Below the pieces are notes generated by a model that was given only the letters and a program-made list of their open reading frames with translations, was not told the origin of the DNA and searched no databases. Shown here piece after piece: positions 55,044 to 63,793 of a stretch of 64,000 bases of DNA. The stretch's first letter is position 1. Each line of letters begins with the position of its first letter. Origin of the DNA: Deltaproteobacteria bacterium. GTDB taxonomy: Bacteria > Myxococcota_A > JAADFL01. The stretch lies in the NCBI GenBank assembly GCA_013152945.1, contig JAADFL010000205.1:28657-92656 (forward strand). Reading direction: 5' to 3'. Made by a program: the position numbers and the translations under genes.

Positions 55044-55442
55044 TCAAGCCAGGGGATCGGTGACCTCTACCTCGACGTCGTCTTCGGCATCACTGGCCTT
55101 GGCAAGGACAGAATCGAGCCACTCCTTGTCCTTGGGATGTATGTCCAGGAACTTCAGGCCCATGCCGGGTTGGAGGCCCTTGTATTCTTCGCCTGATTCG
55201 CGAATCCACTTGACAACCGACGTGGCCGAAAAGAGATGTTCTCCATTCTTCAACATCGCTTTCAAGGTAACAATAGTGCCCGCAGGCCGTGGGCTCCTTG
55301 TTTTCACGAACATACCCGACTCACTCAAGTTACCCGAATATTTCTCAATAAACTGCTCCTCGTCTTTGACCCTGACGGTTACGCGGCTATAGAAGGGCAC
55401 CCTTTCGGCAGCCCTTTTCTCATCTCCATTTCCTTCAGTCAT
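55044..55442 (-). CDS. Stand-alone PilZ protein, paralogue of fused one
   Basis: A 132-residue PilZ protein. ATG 55442 follows AAGGAGTAAGAA. It carries RAAER (RxxxR) and NLSESG (NxSxxG) and aligns along its whole length with the N-terminal region of the Hsp70 fusion (AERVPFYSRVTVRVKDEEQF, GMGLKFLDIHPKDKEWL), so the two are tandem paralogues. An acidic tail of about 20 residues follows. The gap to the fusion gene is 128 bases; probably one transcription unit. It could compete for the same cyclic-di-GMP or partner. Confidence 0.92.
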   Translation of the reverse strand: MTEGNGDEKRAAERVPFYSRVTVRVKDEEQFIEKYSGNLSESGMFVKTRSPRPAGTIVTLKAMLKNGEHLFSATSVVKWIRESGEEYKGLQPGMGLKFLDIHPKDKEWLDSVLAKASDAEDDVEVEVTDPLA

Positions 55443-55655
55443 TTCTTACTCCTTATCAAACATTAGCAAATACAAATCAAAATTATTCTACATTAAGCTG
55501 TAACCAATCGTCCAGCATCTGTTTATGGGCCGGAACTCTTTTCTTGGTCCCGGTAATAATTCTTGTAATAACCATCACCAAGAAAGATATTTTGCAATCA
55601 TCCTTGTATTCAATGTTAATTATTTGTAAACTATGGTCTATAAATAGAGGTCATG

Positions 55656-58241
55656 ATGTATAAGTGTAAAAGAAAAACTGTTTCTCTTTTTTATCTACTT
55701 GCAATAATGTTCCTGCCCTGTTTCGGTGCATCGTCCCAGGTTTTTCCCGGAGCATCGTGGCAAGAAAAAAGCCCTGAAGATGTGGGCCTGGACAATTCTG
55801 TTGTAAATACATTCGTATCCGCGCTTGGCGGTGACGGTGTAATCATCAGAAACGGTTACCTGGTAAAGAAATGGGGGAATTGGACCGGCAGAGCGGACTG
55901 GGCATCGGCGATGAAGCCTGTAATGGCTACGATGCTCTTCTTTGCCATAGAAGAAAAACGAATCGATTCGATCGATTCACTCGTAAGACCCGTGGTTCAA
56001 AGCCACCTTGGAAAAGACCTGGCAACCAAAGACCTTACCATGTCATGGCGCCACCTGGCGGACATGACCAGCGGGTACGCCAGGGGGGAAGCGCCCGGCC
56101 GGGCATGGGCATACAACGACTATGCGATTCAACTGTACAGCGTATTGCTTTTTGACGGTGTGTATAAAGATACGCCCGACCATGTATCGACCACACACCT
56201 GTCTCAATTGGGATTCGAGGACGGCGGCCTCTTTGGTTCAAGGGGAGGAAGGGGCCTGAATGCATCACCAAGGGACTTCGCAAGAATCGGATGGTTCTGG
56301 CTCAACAAGGGTAACTGGAACGGGACCCAGCTTTTACCCAAGAGCTACTTCGACAAGTACATGAAACCGGACGTGCCCATTGATCTGCCAAGGACGAAAA
56401 ACAGCGGTTCGGACTATCTCGGGGTAGGCAGCATAGGGGGAGGCTCGGATCAGACTGAATATGGTCCGGGTATTTATGGCTTCAATTGGTGGTTCAATGC
56501 AATAACGCCGAATGGTCACATGACATGGCCGGATGCACCGGCGGATACGTTACAGGCCAATGGTCATTGGAACAAGGAAGTCATTACAATAATTCCAAGC
56601 CTCGGCTTGGTAATCGCCTGCCGGGGAAACTGGGGAGACTTCAGGCCGGGTGATTCAAGCGCCTCCATGAACCAGAGACTCGCATCCATTGCGAATGCCG
56701 TCACCAATATGCCGCCCAGCGCGGAATCCGCTGATTACTGGGTGGAACAACCGGACTCCCTGGAAATAACGTTGAAATACACCGATCCGGACGGGCCCGG
56801 ACCATATTCATTTTCTATTCTATCCGGCCCCCGACATGGTGAATTACAAGGCTCGGGAGCAAACAGAAAATATGTTCCTGCCACAGGTTTCCATGGAGAT
56901 GATTCGTTCACCTGGAACGTATACGACGGCATATCATATTCAACAGCGGCATCTGTCAACATCACAGTGGACCAGGAGGGCAACCAGGCGCCGAAAGCGG
57001 AAGACAGCGCAGTAAAGGGGTTCATCGACCAGCCGATTCCAATAGACCTTAAATATAGCGACCCTGATGGACCCGAACCGTACAATTTCACCATTGTCTC
57101 CGGGCCTTCACACGGAACGCTCGACGGCACCAAAGACAAGCGAACTTACACACCAGGTTCCGGCTTCGTTGGTTTGGATTCTTTTACCTGGAAGGTCCTT
57201 GATGGAGAGGGGGGCGAATCCAACCAGGCGGAATGCGATATCTCGATAAGTCGCGAACTTGAAATAGCCAACACCACGGTAGCAACAGGCAGTGCGTACA
57301 AGTGGGACAAACTGGCCCCTGGAAAAAAACAATATATAGACAGAGCATATACCTTTACAACCGTTCCGGCTCAAATGACGGGCATGGCATATCTCATGAC
57401 TGCAAATGATGATAAAAAAGCAAATAACGATCCCATGGTAATCTTTGATGTCAATCAAAAAGTCAGGGTGTTCGTTGCACATGACGACAGGGCCCGGCCC
57501 AGGCCTTCCTGGTTGGATACCTGGAGTGATACAGGGGAAGATTTAGGTAACGGCGACACCAATTTCAGCCTTCTTTCCAAAGAACTTGGTGCCGGCCGGA
57601 TTTCACTCGGCCCAAACAGCTGTCCAAGCGATGGATGCAGTATGTATACTGTTGTAGTCCAAGCACTTGGTTCATCCGGTGATACCGATACAGATACCGA
57701 CACCGACACGGATACTGATACCGACACCGACACGGACACGGATACTGACACCGATACTGACACGGATACTGACACCGATACTGATACCGATACCGACACC
57801 GACACGGATACTGATACCGACACCGACATGGACACGGACGCTGACACGGATACTGACACCGATACCGATACCGACACCGACATGGACACGGACGCTGACA
57901 CGGATACCGACACCGACACCGATACCGATACCGACATGGACACGGATGTAGATACGGACACTGACACTAATACAGATACTGATACGCAAACAGGATCGAA
58001 TTGCGGGCAAGACGGCCGGTTCTGTTACACCAGCAATGACTGCTGCGAGGATCTGTACTGTAAATTCCTGGATCCGATGGTGCCTGAAGATGGTGGAACG
58101 TGTAAGCCCAAGGATAGCGGGGAAATATCACCTGCCTCGGGATGCGGTTGCAGTCATTCGGCTTCAACAGGCTTCCCGTCTTTTTTGTTGATGTTATTCG
58201 GTATATCTATTTTCATAGGACACAAGCATTTCAATGGATGA
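55656..58241 (+). CDS. Beta-lactamase-fold serine hydrolase with sorting tail
   Basis: An 861-residue secreted hydrolase. The second of two adjacent ATGs (55656) has AGAGG five bases upstream. Signal peptide to about residue 28. Residues 35-340 are the beta-lactamase/class C esterase fold; the nucleophile is near 84 in WASAMKPV (SxxK), and AYNDYA fits the Tyr motif. Two Ig-like (cadherin-like) repeats follow (about 345-540; TDPDGPGPYSFSI, SDPDGPEPYNFTI), then a shared module (about 545-675), the Asp-Thr linker (676-777), a Cys-rich piece (CGQDGRFCYTSNDCCEDLYC) and GCGCSH, membrane helix, HKHFN. Likely a surface-attached esterase, amidase or beta-lactamase-like enzyme; substrate unknown. Confidence 0.87.
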   Translation: MYKCKRKTVSLFYLLAIMFLPCFGASSQVFPGASWQEKSPEDVGLDNSVVNTFVSALGGDGVIIRNGYLVKKWGNWTGRADWASAMKPVMATMLFFAIEEKRIDSIDSLVRPVVQSHLGKDLATKDLTMSWRHLADMTSGYARGEAPGRAWAYNDYAIQLYSVLLFDGVYKDTPDHVSTTHLSQLGFEDGGLFGSRGGRGLNASPRDFARIGWFWLNKGNWNGTQLLPKSYFDKYMKPDVPIDLPRTKNSGSDYLGVGSIGGGSDQTEYGPGIYGFNWWFNAITPNGHMTWPDAPADTLQANGHWNKEVITIIPSLGLVIACRGNWGDFRPGDSSASMNQRLASIANAVTNMPPSAESADYWVEQPDSLEITLKYTDPDGPGPYSFSILSGPRHGELQGSGANRKYVPATGFHGDDSFTWNVYDGISYSTAASVNITVDQEGNQAPKAEDSAVKGFIDQPIPIDLKYSDPDGPEPYNFTIVSGPSHGTLDGTKDKRTYTPGSGFVGLDSFTWKVLDGEGGESNQAECDISISRELEIANTTVATGSAYKWDKLAPGKKQYIDRAYTFTTVPAQMTGMAYLMTANDDKKANNDPMVIFDVNQKVRVFVAHDDRARPRPSWLDTWSDTGEDLGNGDTNFSLLSKELGAGRISLGPNSCPSDGCSMYTVVVQALGSSGDTDTDTDTDTDTDTDTDTDTDTDTDTDTDTDTDTDTDTDTDTDTDTDTDMDTDADTDTDTDTDTDTDMDTDADTDTDTDTDTDTDMDTDVDTDTDTNTDTDTQTGSNCGQDGRFCYTSNDCCEDLYCKFLDPMVPEDGGTCKPKDSGEISPASGCGCSHSASTGFPSFLLMLFGISIFIGHKHFNG
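57681..57986 (+). repeat. Asp-Thr repeat with 48-base higher-order units
   Basis: 102 codons of Asp-Thr; in the second half Met and Ala (then Val) recur at fixed distance ([16 protein letters not shown]), giving a 16-residue unit about three times over. The hexamer base is GAY-ACN. Confidence 0.95.
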
Positions 58242-58334
58242 ATTTCAGTTGACATTTTTTCCTGCACCCGGCTTCCATACCCGGCTCAAAAACTCCGGCA
58301 GTATCCTTTACTGCCTGCATGACAGGAGGCGGCC

Positions 58335-60815
58335 ATGGAAAAAACTTTGTCATTAAAAATATCACCTGTACTTGCGGCAGCTTTATTGTTCTGTCTGTCC
58401 GTCCGTGCCTCGGCCGGGTACATGCAGGGACAAATCCGCTTGGACCCGGACAATCCAAGCCGCATGATCTACCATGGTATCAAGGTAAACGGCCGGCCCA
58501 AGCCCGTGGTATTCTGCGGTCCCGGTGATCCGGAAGATTTCTTTTACAATAATACAGAGGCCAACCTGGAACTATTGATATCAAAGGGAGCAAGATGCAC
58601 CTATATCACGGCTTATTTGCAGGACTTCGGCGGCGGCAACCCAGGCTCGGGGCAGGCTCTCGACCAGACGCTTGACCAATGGGATTCACTAATCAATAGG
58701 TTGGAACAGGCAGGGATTATCACTGTTTTCTTTTTTTTCGACGACAGCCAGCCCCTGCCAAACGACTGGCAGGATTCAATAGACCGTATCGTGAATAAGC
58801 TCGAACACCACAAGTTACTCATTTGGTCAGTGGCGGAAGAGTACTCGGAGAAATTGTCCAAAGCACAGGTAGCAGCCGTGGCAGCAAGGATACGAGCAGC
58901 AGATGATCACGATCATGTCGTGGGGGTTCACCAGTTGCAGGGAACTAGCTTTGATTTCAATGACAATGATGATCTCGAGATGTTCTTGATGCAATTACCA
59001 AAAGATTCACCCGACCAAGCACATGCCGACATACTCTCCGCACATCGAAATACTTCAGGCCGCAAAATTTTGAACATGGCTGAATTGAAGGACCATGCAA
59101 AGTTGAATCGAACGACCGTGAGGCGCTTGAACTGGGCATCTATCATGGCCGGCGCAAGCGCAGTCCAGGTTCTATGGATGGGCCGTGCCTCTGATGATCC
59201 ATCCTGGAACGACCAATCCAAGTATGATGATTGTGGAGTTCTCACTGACTTTTTTGAGGAGACCGATGTGAACACCATGTCCCCTCACGATGAACTTGCA
59301 TCAGGTGGAACCAGGTGGGTGCTTGCTTCACCCGGCAAATCATATATCGCCTATGCCTTTGATTTACAGGGAGACCTGGGGATAAAGGGATTGGAAGAAG
59401 GCGTGTACGATTTCACCTGGCTCGACGTTGTTACCGGCAACGAGGTGGAACAAACCGGGGTCTCTATACCGGCCGGCGACCACGCCTGGCCGAAGCCGGA
59501 AGGAATGGGCAACGAGCTGGCGCTTTGGCTAAGAAGACAGGGGGCTTCGAATATTCCACCATCCGCACAGGATCAAGAGGTTTTCGTGGAACAACCCAAT
59601 ACCAAAATAATAAACCTGGCATATACCGATCCTGACGGACCGGGACCTTATACCTTTACAATCATGTCCGACCCGGCACATGGTTCCCTCGACGGCTCGG
59701 ATGAAAGCAGGATCTACCGCCCTGATGTGAATTACTCCGGGAAAGATGAATTTACATGGAAGGTGAATGACGGCCTTTTGGACTCCAATGTCGCCAGGGT
59801 GGACATCCTGGTGGATCCGGAGGGAAACCAGGCGCCGGCTGCATCCTGTGACACTGTTAGGGCCGATTCAGAACAGCCCGTATATATACAGCTCAAGTAT
59901 ACCGACCCTGACGGACCAGGGCCGTACACTATAGAAATAACAAAGCCCCCTGAAAACGGGTCCTTGTCCGGAGCCGGCAACGACCGGACCTACACATCGG
60001 GCAAGGGTTTCACTGGTACGGATTATTTCAGTTTCACCGTACGAGACGGCGGCGGAGCGACATCTGATCCGGCGACATGCACAATCATCGTGCAAGAACC
60101 ATTGAAACCTGCAGACACGTGGACAGCAAGTGGAAACCAATATGAATGGGACAAGCTGGCCGAGGGCAAGGTTCAATACATAGACAGGGCTTACACCTTT
60201 TCCAAGGCACCTGTTGAGCTCGAGGGCATGCCCTATCTCAAGACAGCCAACGATGACAAGATGATCAAGGACAATCCGTTCCTGACCTTTACCATCAACC
60301 TGCCTGCAACAGTTTATGTTGCACGGGATGAACGAGCCGGCGCTTTACCTTCCTGGCTTGCTACATGGTCTAAAACAGGGATGCAAATTCAGAACAGTGA
60401 TACATCGTTCATACTTTTCTCTACCAGGGCGGAGCCCGGAAGAGTGGAAATCGGAGGAAACGCCTGCCCCAGCGATGGATGCAGCATGTACACGGTTATC
60501 CTTGAACCGATTGCTTCGGGAGACTCGGATACCGACACTGATACTGACTTGGATACGGACAGCGATAGCGATACTGACACTGATACTGACTTGGATACGG
60601 ACAGCGATAGCGATACTGATACTGATACTGACTTGGATACGGACAGCGATAGCGATACTGATACTGACACTGATACTGGCAGTCAACATTCACAAGAAAA
60701 CGGATGCGGGTGTGTAACTCAGAATTCCAGGATAAGCTTGCGGGGCATATCATTTTTCATGATTATTGTCTTAACCCTTGCCCGGAGGCAAAGAAAATAT
60801 CGGAATAAAACTTGA
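58335..60815 (+). CDS. Glycosidase-like secreted protein with sorting tail
   Basis: An 826-residue secreted protein. ATG 58335 has AGGAGG six bases upstream. Signal peptide to about residue 27. Residues 30-415 look like a TIM-barrel hydrolase (DUF4038/apiosidase-like): GIKVNGRPKPVVFCGPGDPE, ARCTYITAYLQDFGGG and IITVFFFFDDSQP, with LLIWSVAEEYSE giving a candidate catalytic Glu pair. Two Ig-like repeats with TDPDGPGPYTFTI and TDPDGPGPYTIEI, then the shared module (about 600-729) and an Asp-Thr/Leu/Ser linker (730-781). The end NGCGCVTQN, membrane helix, ARRQRKYRN is a sorting tail. It is the closest architectural relative of the preceding gene and follows it by 93 bases, so they may form one operon. 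Confidence 0.8.
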   Translation: MEKTLSLKISPVLAAALLFCLSVRASAGYMQGQIRLDPDNPSRMIYHGIKVNGRPKPVVFCGPGDPEDFFYNNTEANLELLISKGARCTYITAYLQDFGGGNPGSGQALDQTLDQWDSLINRLEQAGIITVFFFFDDSQPLPNDWQDSIDRIVNKLEHHKLLIWSVAEEYSEKLSKAQVAAVAARIRAADDHDHVVGVHQLQGTSFDFNDNDDLEMFLMQLPKDSPDQAHADILSAHRNTSGRKILNMAELKDHAKLNRTTVRRLNWASIMAGASAVQVLWMGRASDDPSWNDQSKYDDCGVLTDFFEETDVNTMSPHDELASGGTRWVLASPGKSYIAYAFDLQGDLGIKGLEEGVYDFTWLDVVTGNEVEQTGVSIPAGDHAWPKPEGMGNELALWLRRQGASNIPPSAQDQEVFVEQPNTKIINLAYTDPDGPGPYTFTIMSDPAHGSLDGSDESRIYRPDVNYSGKDEFTWKVNDGLLDSNVARVDILVDPEGNQAPAASCDTVRADSEQPVYIQLKYTDPDGPGPYTIEITKPPENGSLSGAGNDRTYTSGKGFTGTDYFSFTVRDGGGATSDPATCTIIVQEPLKPADTWTASGNQYEWDKLAEGKVQYIDRAYTFSKAPVELEGMPYLKTANDDKMIKDNPFLTFTINLPATVYVARDERAGALPSWLATWSKTGMQIQNSDTSFILFSTRAEPGRVEIGGNACPSDGCSMYTVILEPIASGDSDTDTDTDLDTDSDSDTDTDTDLDTDSDSDTDTDTDLDTDSDSDTDTDTDTGSQHSQENGCGCVTQNSRISLRGISFFMIIVLTLARRQRKYRNKT
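60522..60677 (+). repeat. Acidic repeat, three 42-base units
   Basis: The 14-residue unit DTDTDTDLDTDSDS is repeated three times with near identical DNA, then DTDTDTDT. Compared with the other Asp-Thr linkers it is a recently expanded, longer-period array. Confidence 0.93.
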
Positions 60816-60833
60816 AATACCTTGCGCGGCCGG

Positions 60834-60861
60834 ATTCACAATTCGTGAATTCTTAATTTTT
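60834..60861 (+). terminator. Probable intrinsic terminator of glycosidase-like gene
   Basis: ATTCAC-AATTC-GTGAAT forms a six-base stem with five-base loop (60834-60850) and is followed by TCTTAATTTTTT. It lies right after the rightward gene and overlaps the stop of the convergent gene. Confidence 0.5.
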
Positions 60862-63595
60862 TCAATACAAGAAACAAAGATACAAGCAATACTGATATCG
60901 ATAGTGTAAAATCTGTTTTATGCATGCTGCAACCACACCCTTGGCTCTGTGAGCCTTGATTATTCTTTTGGTCTGAAACCTCTTGATCATGCTTGCTCTG
61001 ATCGGCCGTGTACTCTGCATCCGCTTCACGGTCCTGTCTTTCGATGGACTCTGCATCCAGATCCATATCACCTGTTGAATCCTGTTCATCAAAATTCGAT
61101 GCATCCGAAAGATCGGCGTCAGGCTCCGGACCGTTTTCATATTCACCGGCCTCGTCAAGAAACTCGGCTATTCCAACTGTGAAAACCTGTTTTGCCAAAT
61201 TGCCATATTTGTCCATAATCATGAAAGCAACCACATTGTCCGTATCCGAATATTGCTTAAATGGAACCTTTTCCACTGACATCGTCTCATTCATAGTGGA
61301 GCCGCTCGAACCTGAGACTTTACAGGCCGTCCATGCGCTGCTCCATGTACTACCCTTGTCTGTCGAGTATCGATAGAGGCCGGAATGATACCTGGCGGCT
61401 ATCTCGTCGGATGACAGGGCTCTGCCTTCCAGGAAAACCTCGTCCAGGCACCCCTTGAAAAACCTATTGCGGTTCAATGCGCGGCCAAGACTGAAATACT
61501 TGTTCGAACCAACCTCAAAACCGCTCCAAACAGCCTCGCCCTGCTCCTGCCCGTTGATGTACAGCTTTACATGCTCTCCCTGTACTGTTACGACAACATA
61601 GCGCCAATTGTGGTCATACGCAAAAGAACCTGACTCGGATTCCAGGGATTTGTTGGCGCCGGGAGCTCTGCCTTGAACAATAACGCGATCCTTCCGAAAC
61701 CGTAACCATACCGAGCCGTTTTCCTCTACTCCGCCAAAGACTGCAGCCTCGTTCGAATTTTGCGCCTGCACCCAGACCGACATGGTCAAAGCCTGCGACT
61801 CCAAAGTGATGGCATCGAAATCAATGTAATCGTCGACCCCGTCGAAACAGGCGGTTTTTTCCACGTCCTTGCCCGATTGCCAAGAAGGCATCTCCGGCCA
61901 ATTCAAACTACCATGCAATATTCCTGAATGACCGAATTGAGCCGAATCATCCAAGTTGCCGTTCAAATGCAATAACAGCAGTGTTTCCGGCCCGGCAGCC
62001 AATTCTTGGGCACCGATTATCAACCCGGAAGAATCCTGAACCTTTACCTTGCAGTCAGGGTTGAGTTCGGTTGTATGCCTCGGTGAAAATTCTTTGAATT
62101 CCGGTGGAACCAGTACTTTGACGGTATAATCCTTGCTTTGGAGCACATCTTGTCCGTATGTCTTGATCCTAAACCTAATCTTGTTCAACCAGGGATGTTC
62201 TACATTGAAAGGCACTGCCCTTGCAGTAATGGTCTGCTCTTCCGTAGTACCGTCAAGGCCGGTGCATTCTGCAGGCAAGACGCGCCAGTCTTTTCCACCG
62301 TTCGTGCTGTACTCATATTCTGCGGTAGAAGGAAGCAAGCCCGTGTCACTGTCCCTTACCTGGATCGAACAATCAGGCGATGTGGCAGTTACCGTTTTGC
62401 TCGGAGAAAAACCAGACCAATGTACACTGCGTACCTTGACGTTGAATTCAGCCTTGTCGGTGCGTGCGCTCCTATAATAGTTTCCCTTGTAGCAATCGGT
62501 TATCCAGAACCTGATACGATTGGATTTCAAACTCACCTGGCTGAACGGAACACTTTCAGCGGTTATCGTCTGCCAAGCCTTTGTCCCATATCCCCCGGTA
62601 CACGATACGCGAGACCATTCATGCCAGGTTCGTCCGCTGTCGATGGAATACTCACACCTCACGCTGGCGGGATCCAGGCCTGCCCCGGCACTTCGCACCT
62701 CTACACTGCAATCAGGCAATCCTGTGTCGATCTCAGTTGCAGGAGAAAAATTTCGCCACCTGGGAAGCGCCACTCTAAGGTTGCTCGTCGAATTCTTGAT
62801 TGTTTGTATTCGAGCCGGCCAATTCGTGCCTTCCACGCAATTTACAGGATCTCCGTAACTGCGGGTATTGAATATAAACAGAAGCACCTTGCCCACTCTG
62901 TTGAAACTGTCCGTGAACCACGTGTTGAATTTGTCGTCCGGATAGGCTGTACAATTGTCCGGATGTTTGGTCATCAACCAGACCCACATGAAAACGTCTT
63001 GAGCCGGGTGGCTGTTCTTGTAGTCGACGGCGGCATCAATCATGGATGGATACCACTGGTCCACGTATACTTCTTGCATGATTCCATCACAGGAAGACCA
63101 CTTGGAGATCGTATCATTGTAGAAAACATCCGTTATCATGACCGGACAGGCAGCATTTACCTTTCGTGCACTGTTTTTGATATCCCGGTAGTCGTTTTCG
63201 GTGAATCCCTTGCCCATGGGCTCGTCCAACTGGATGAAATCTACGCCCAAGGATGCCAAATAGGCGCCATCAGAAACCATTTGGTCCTTGCTGTTGCCGG
63301 TTCCGCCACAAACCCATAGGCCATATCGATGCGCTTCACGGACCCACTCGAGTTGGGAATAGGATCCATCCCCTGAAAAACACCATGAGCGAAAATGCAC
63401 GCCGTTTATTCCTGAATTCACAAGTTCACGCCAAGACAGGTGCTCGTCATCGGGAGCAGTCTTGCTGGTGACATTCGAAAGCTTGGAAACATCCAACATC
63501 ACGAGTTTTCCCGGTGGCGCCTTTGCATGAACCAGCCAAGTGGAAAAAGTCAAAAAAATAAACATCGCGTACGTTGCTAATATCCTTTTATGCAT
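60836..63595 (-). CDS. Glycosidase-like protein with nested LamG domain and sorting tail
   Basis: A 919-residue secreted protein. ATG 63595 is chosen since it gives a clean signal peptide (MFIFLTFSTWLVHA) and lies after AGGA; the frame to 63808 is non-coding in appearance. Residues 30-280 are a TIM-barrel glycosidase-like domain with a possible acid pair in VDFIQLDEPMGKG (Asp124, Glu125). Then come Cys-containing modules of about 100 residues, each starting FSP and PDCSVEVR-like, with EYSIDSGRTW. The third is split by a LamG/concanavalin lectin domain (about 538-740, GVDDYIDFDA, GRALSSDEIAARYHSG). An acidic linker follows and the end is GCGCSMHK, membrane helix, LKKLR. A carbohydrate-binding enzyme is likely. 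Confidence 0.85.
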   Translation of the reverse strand: MHKRILATYAMFIFLTFSTWLVHAKAPPGKLVMLDVSKLSNVTSKTAPDDEHLSWRELVNSGINGVHFRSWCFSGDGSYSQLEWVREAHRYGLWVCGGTGNSKDQMVSDGAYLASLGVDFIQLDEPMGKGFTENDYRDIKNSARKVNAACPVMITDVFYNDTISKWSSCDGIMQEVYVDQWYPSMIDAAVDYKNSHPAQDVFMWVWLMTKHPDNCTAYPDDKFNTWFTDSFNRVGKVLLFIFNTRSYGDPVNCVEGTNWPARIQTIKNSTSNLRVALPRWRNFSPATEIDTGLPDCSVEVRSAGAGLDPASVRCEYSIDSGRTWHEWSRVSCTGGYGTKAWQTITAESVPFSQVSLKSNRIRFWITDCYKGNYYRSARTDKAEFNVKVRSVHWSGFSPSKTVTATSPDCSIQVRDSDTGLLPSTAEYEYSTNGGKDWRVLPAECTGLDGTTEEQTITARAVPFNVEHPWLNKIRFRIKTYGQDVLQSKDYTVKVLVPPEFKEFSPRHTTELNPDCKVKVQDSSGLIIGAQELAAGPETLLLLHLNGNLDDSAQFGHSGILHGSLNWPEMPSWQSGKDVEKTACFDGVDDYIDFDAITLESQALTMSVWVQAQNSNEAAVFGGVEENGSVWLRFRKDRVIVQGRAPGANKSLESESGSFAYDHNWRYVVVTVQGEHVKLYINGQEQGEAVWSGFEVGSNKYFSLGRALNRNRFFKGCLDEVFLEGRALSSDEIAARYHSGLYRYSTDKGSTWSSAWTACKVSGSSGSTMNETMSVEKVPFKQYSDTDNVVAFMIMDKYGNLAKQVFTVGIAEFLDEAGEYENGPEPDADLSDASNFDEQDSTGDMDLDAESIERQDREADAEYTADQSKHDQEVSDQKNNQGSQSQGCGCSMHKTDFTLSISVLLVSLFLVLKKLRIHEL

Positions 63596-63793
63596 TGTCA
63601 CATCCTGCTCCCTTTCTTCCCCTCCCGTGATTCCTTGGATCGGGCTATTCCAACATCCAATAACATGAATATATTTTAATATCCATGGAAGCAATGTCAC
63701 ATTTTCATTAGGTGATGACCATGCAAACCTTTTGAGTTGAATCAGGCAAGGTTGAAAAACAAGGTATCTGTGTAGTGCTTGCTTGTTCCGGCC

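Noticed and set aside
62138-63319. 393-residue plus-strand frame
   Set aside because: It lies antisense to the glycosidase-like gene, which has clear domains; the frame has no recognisable content.
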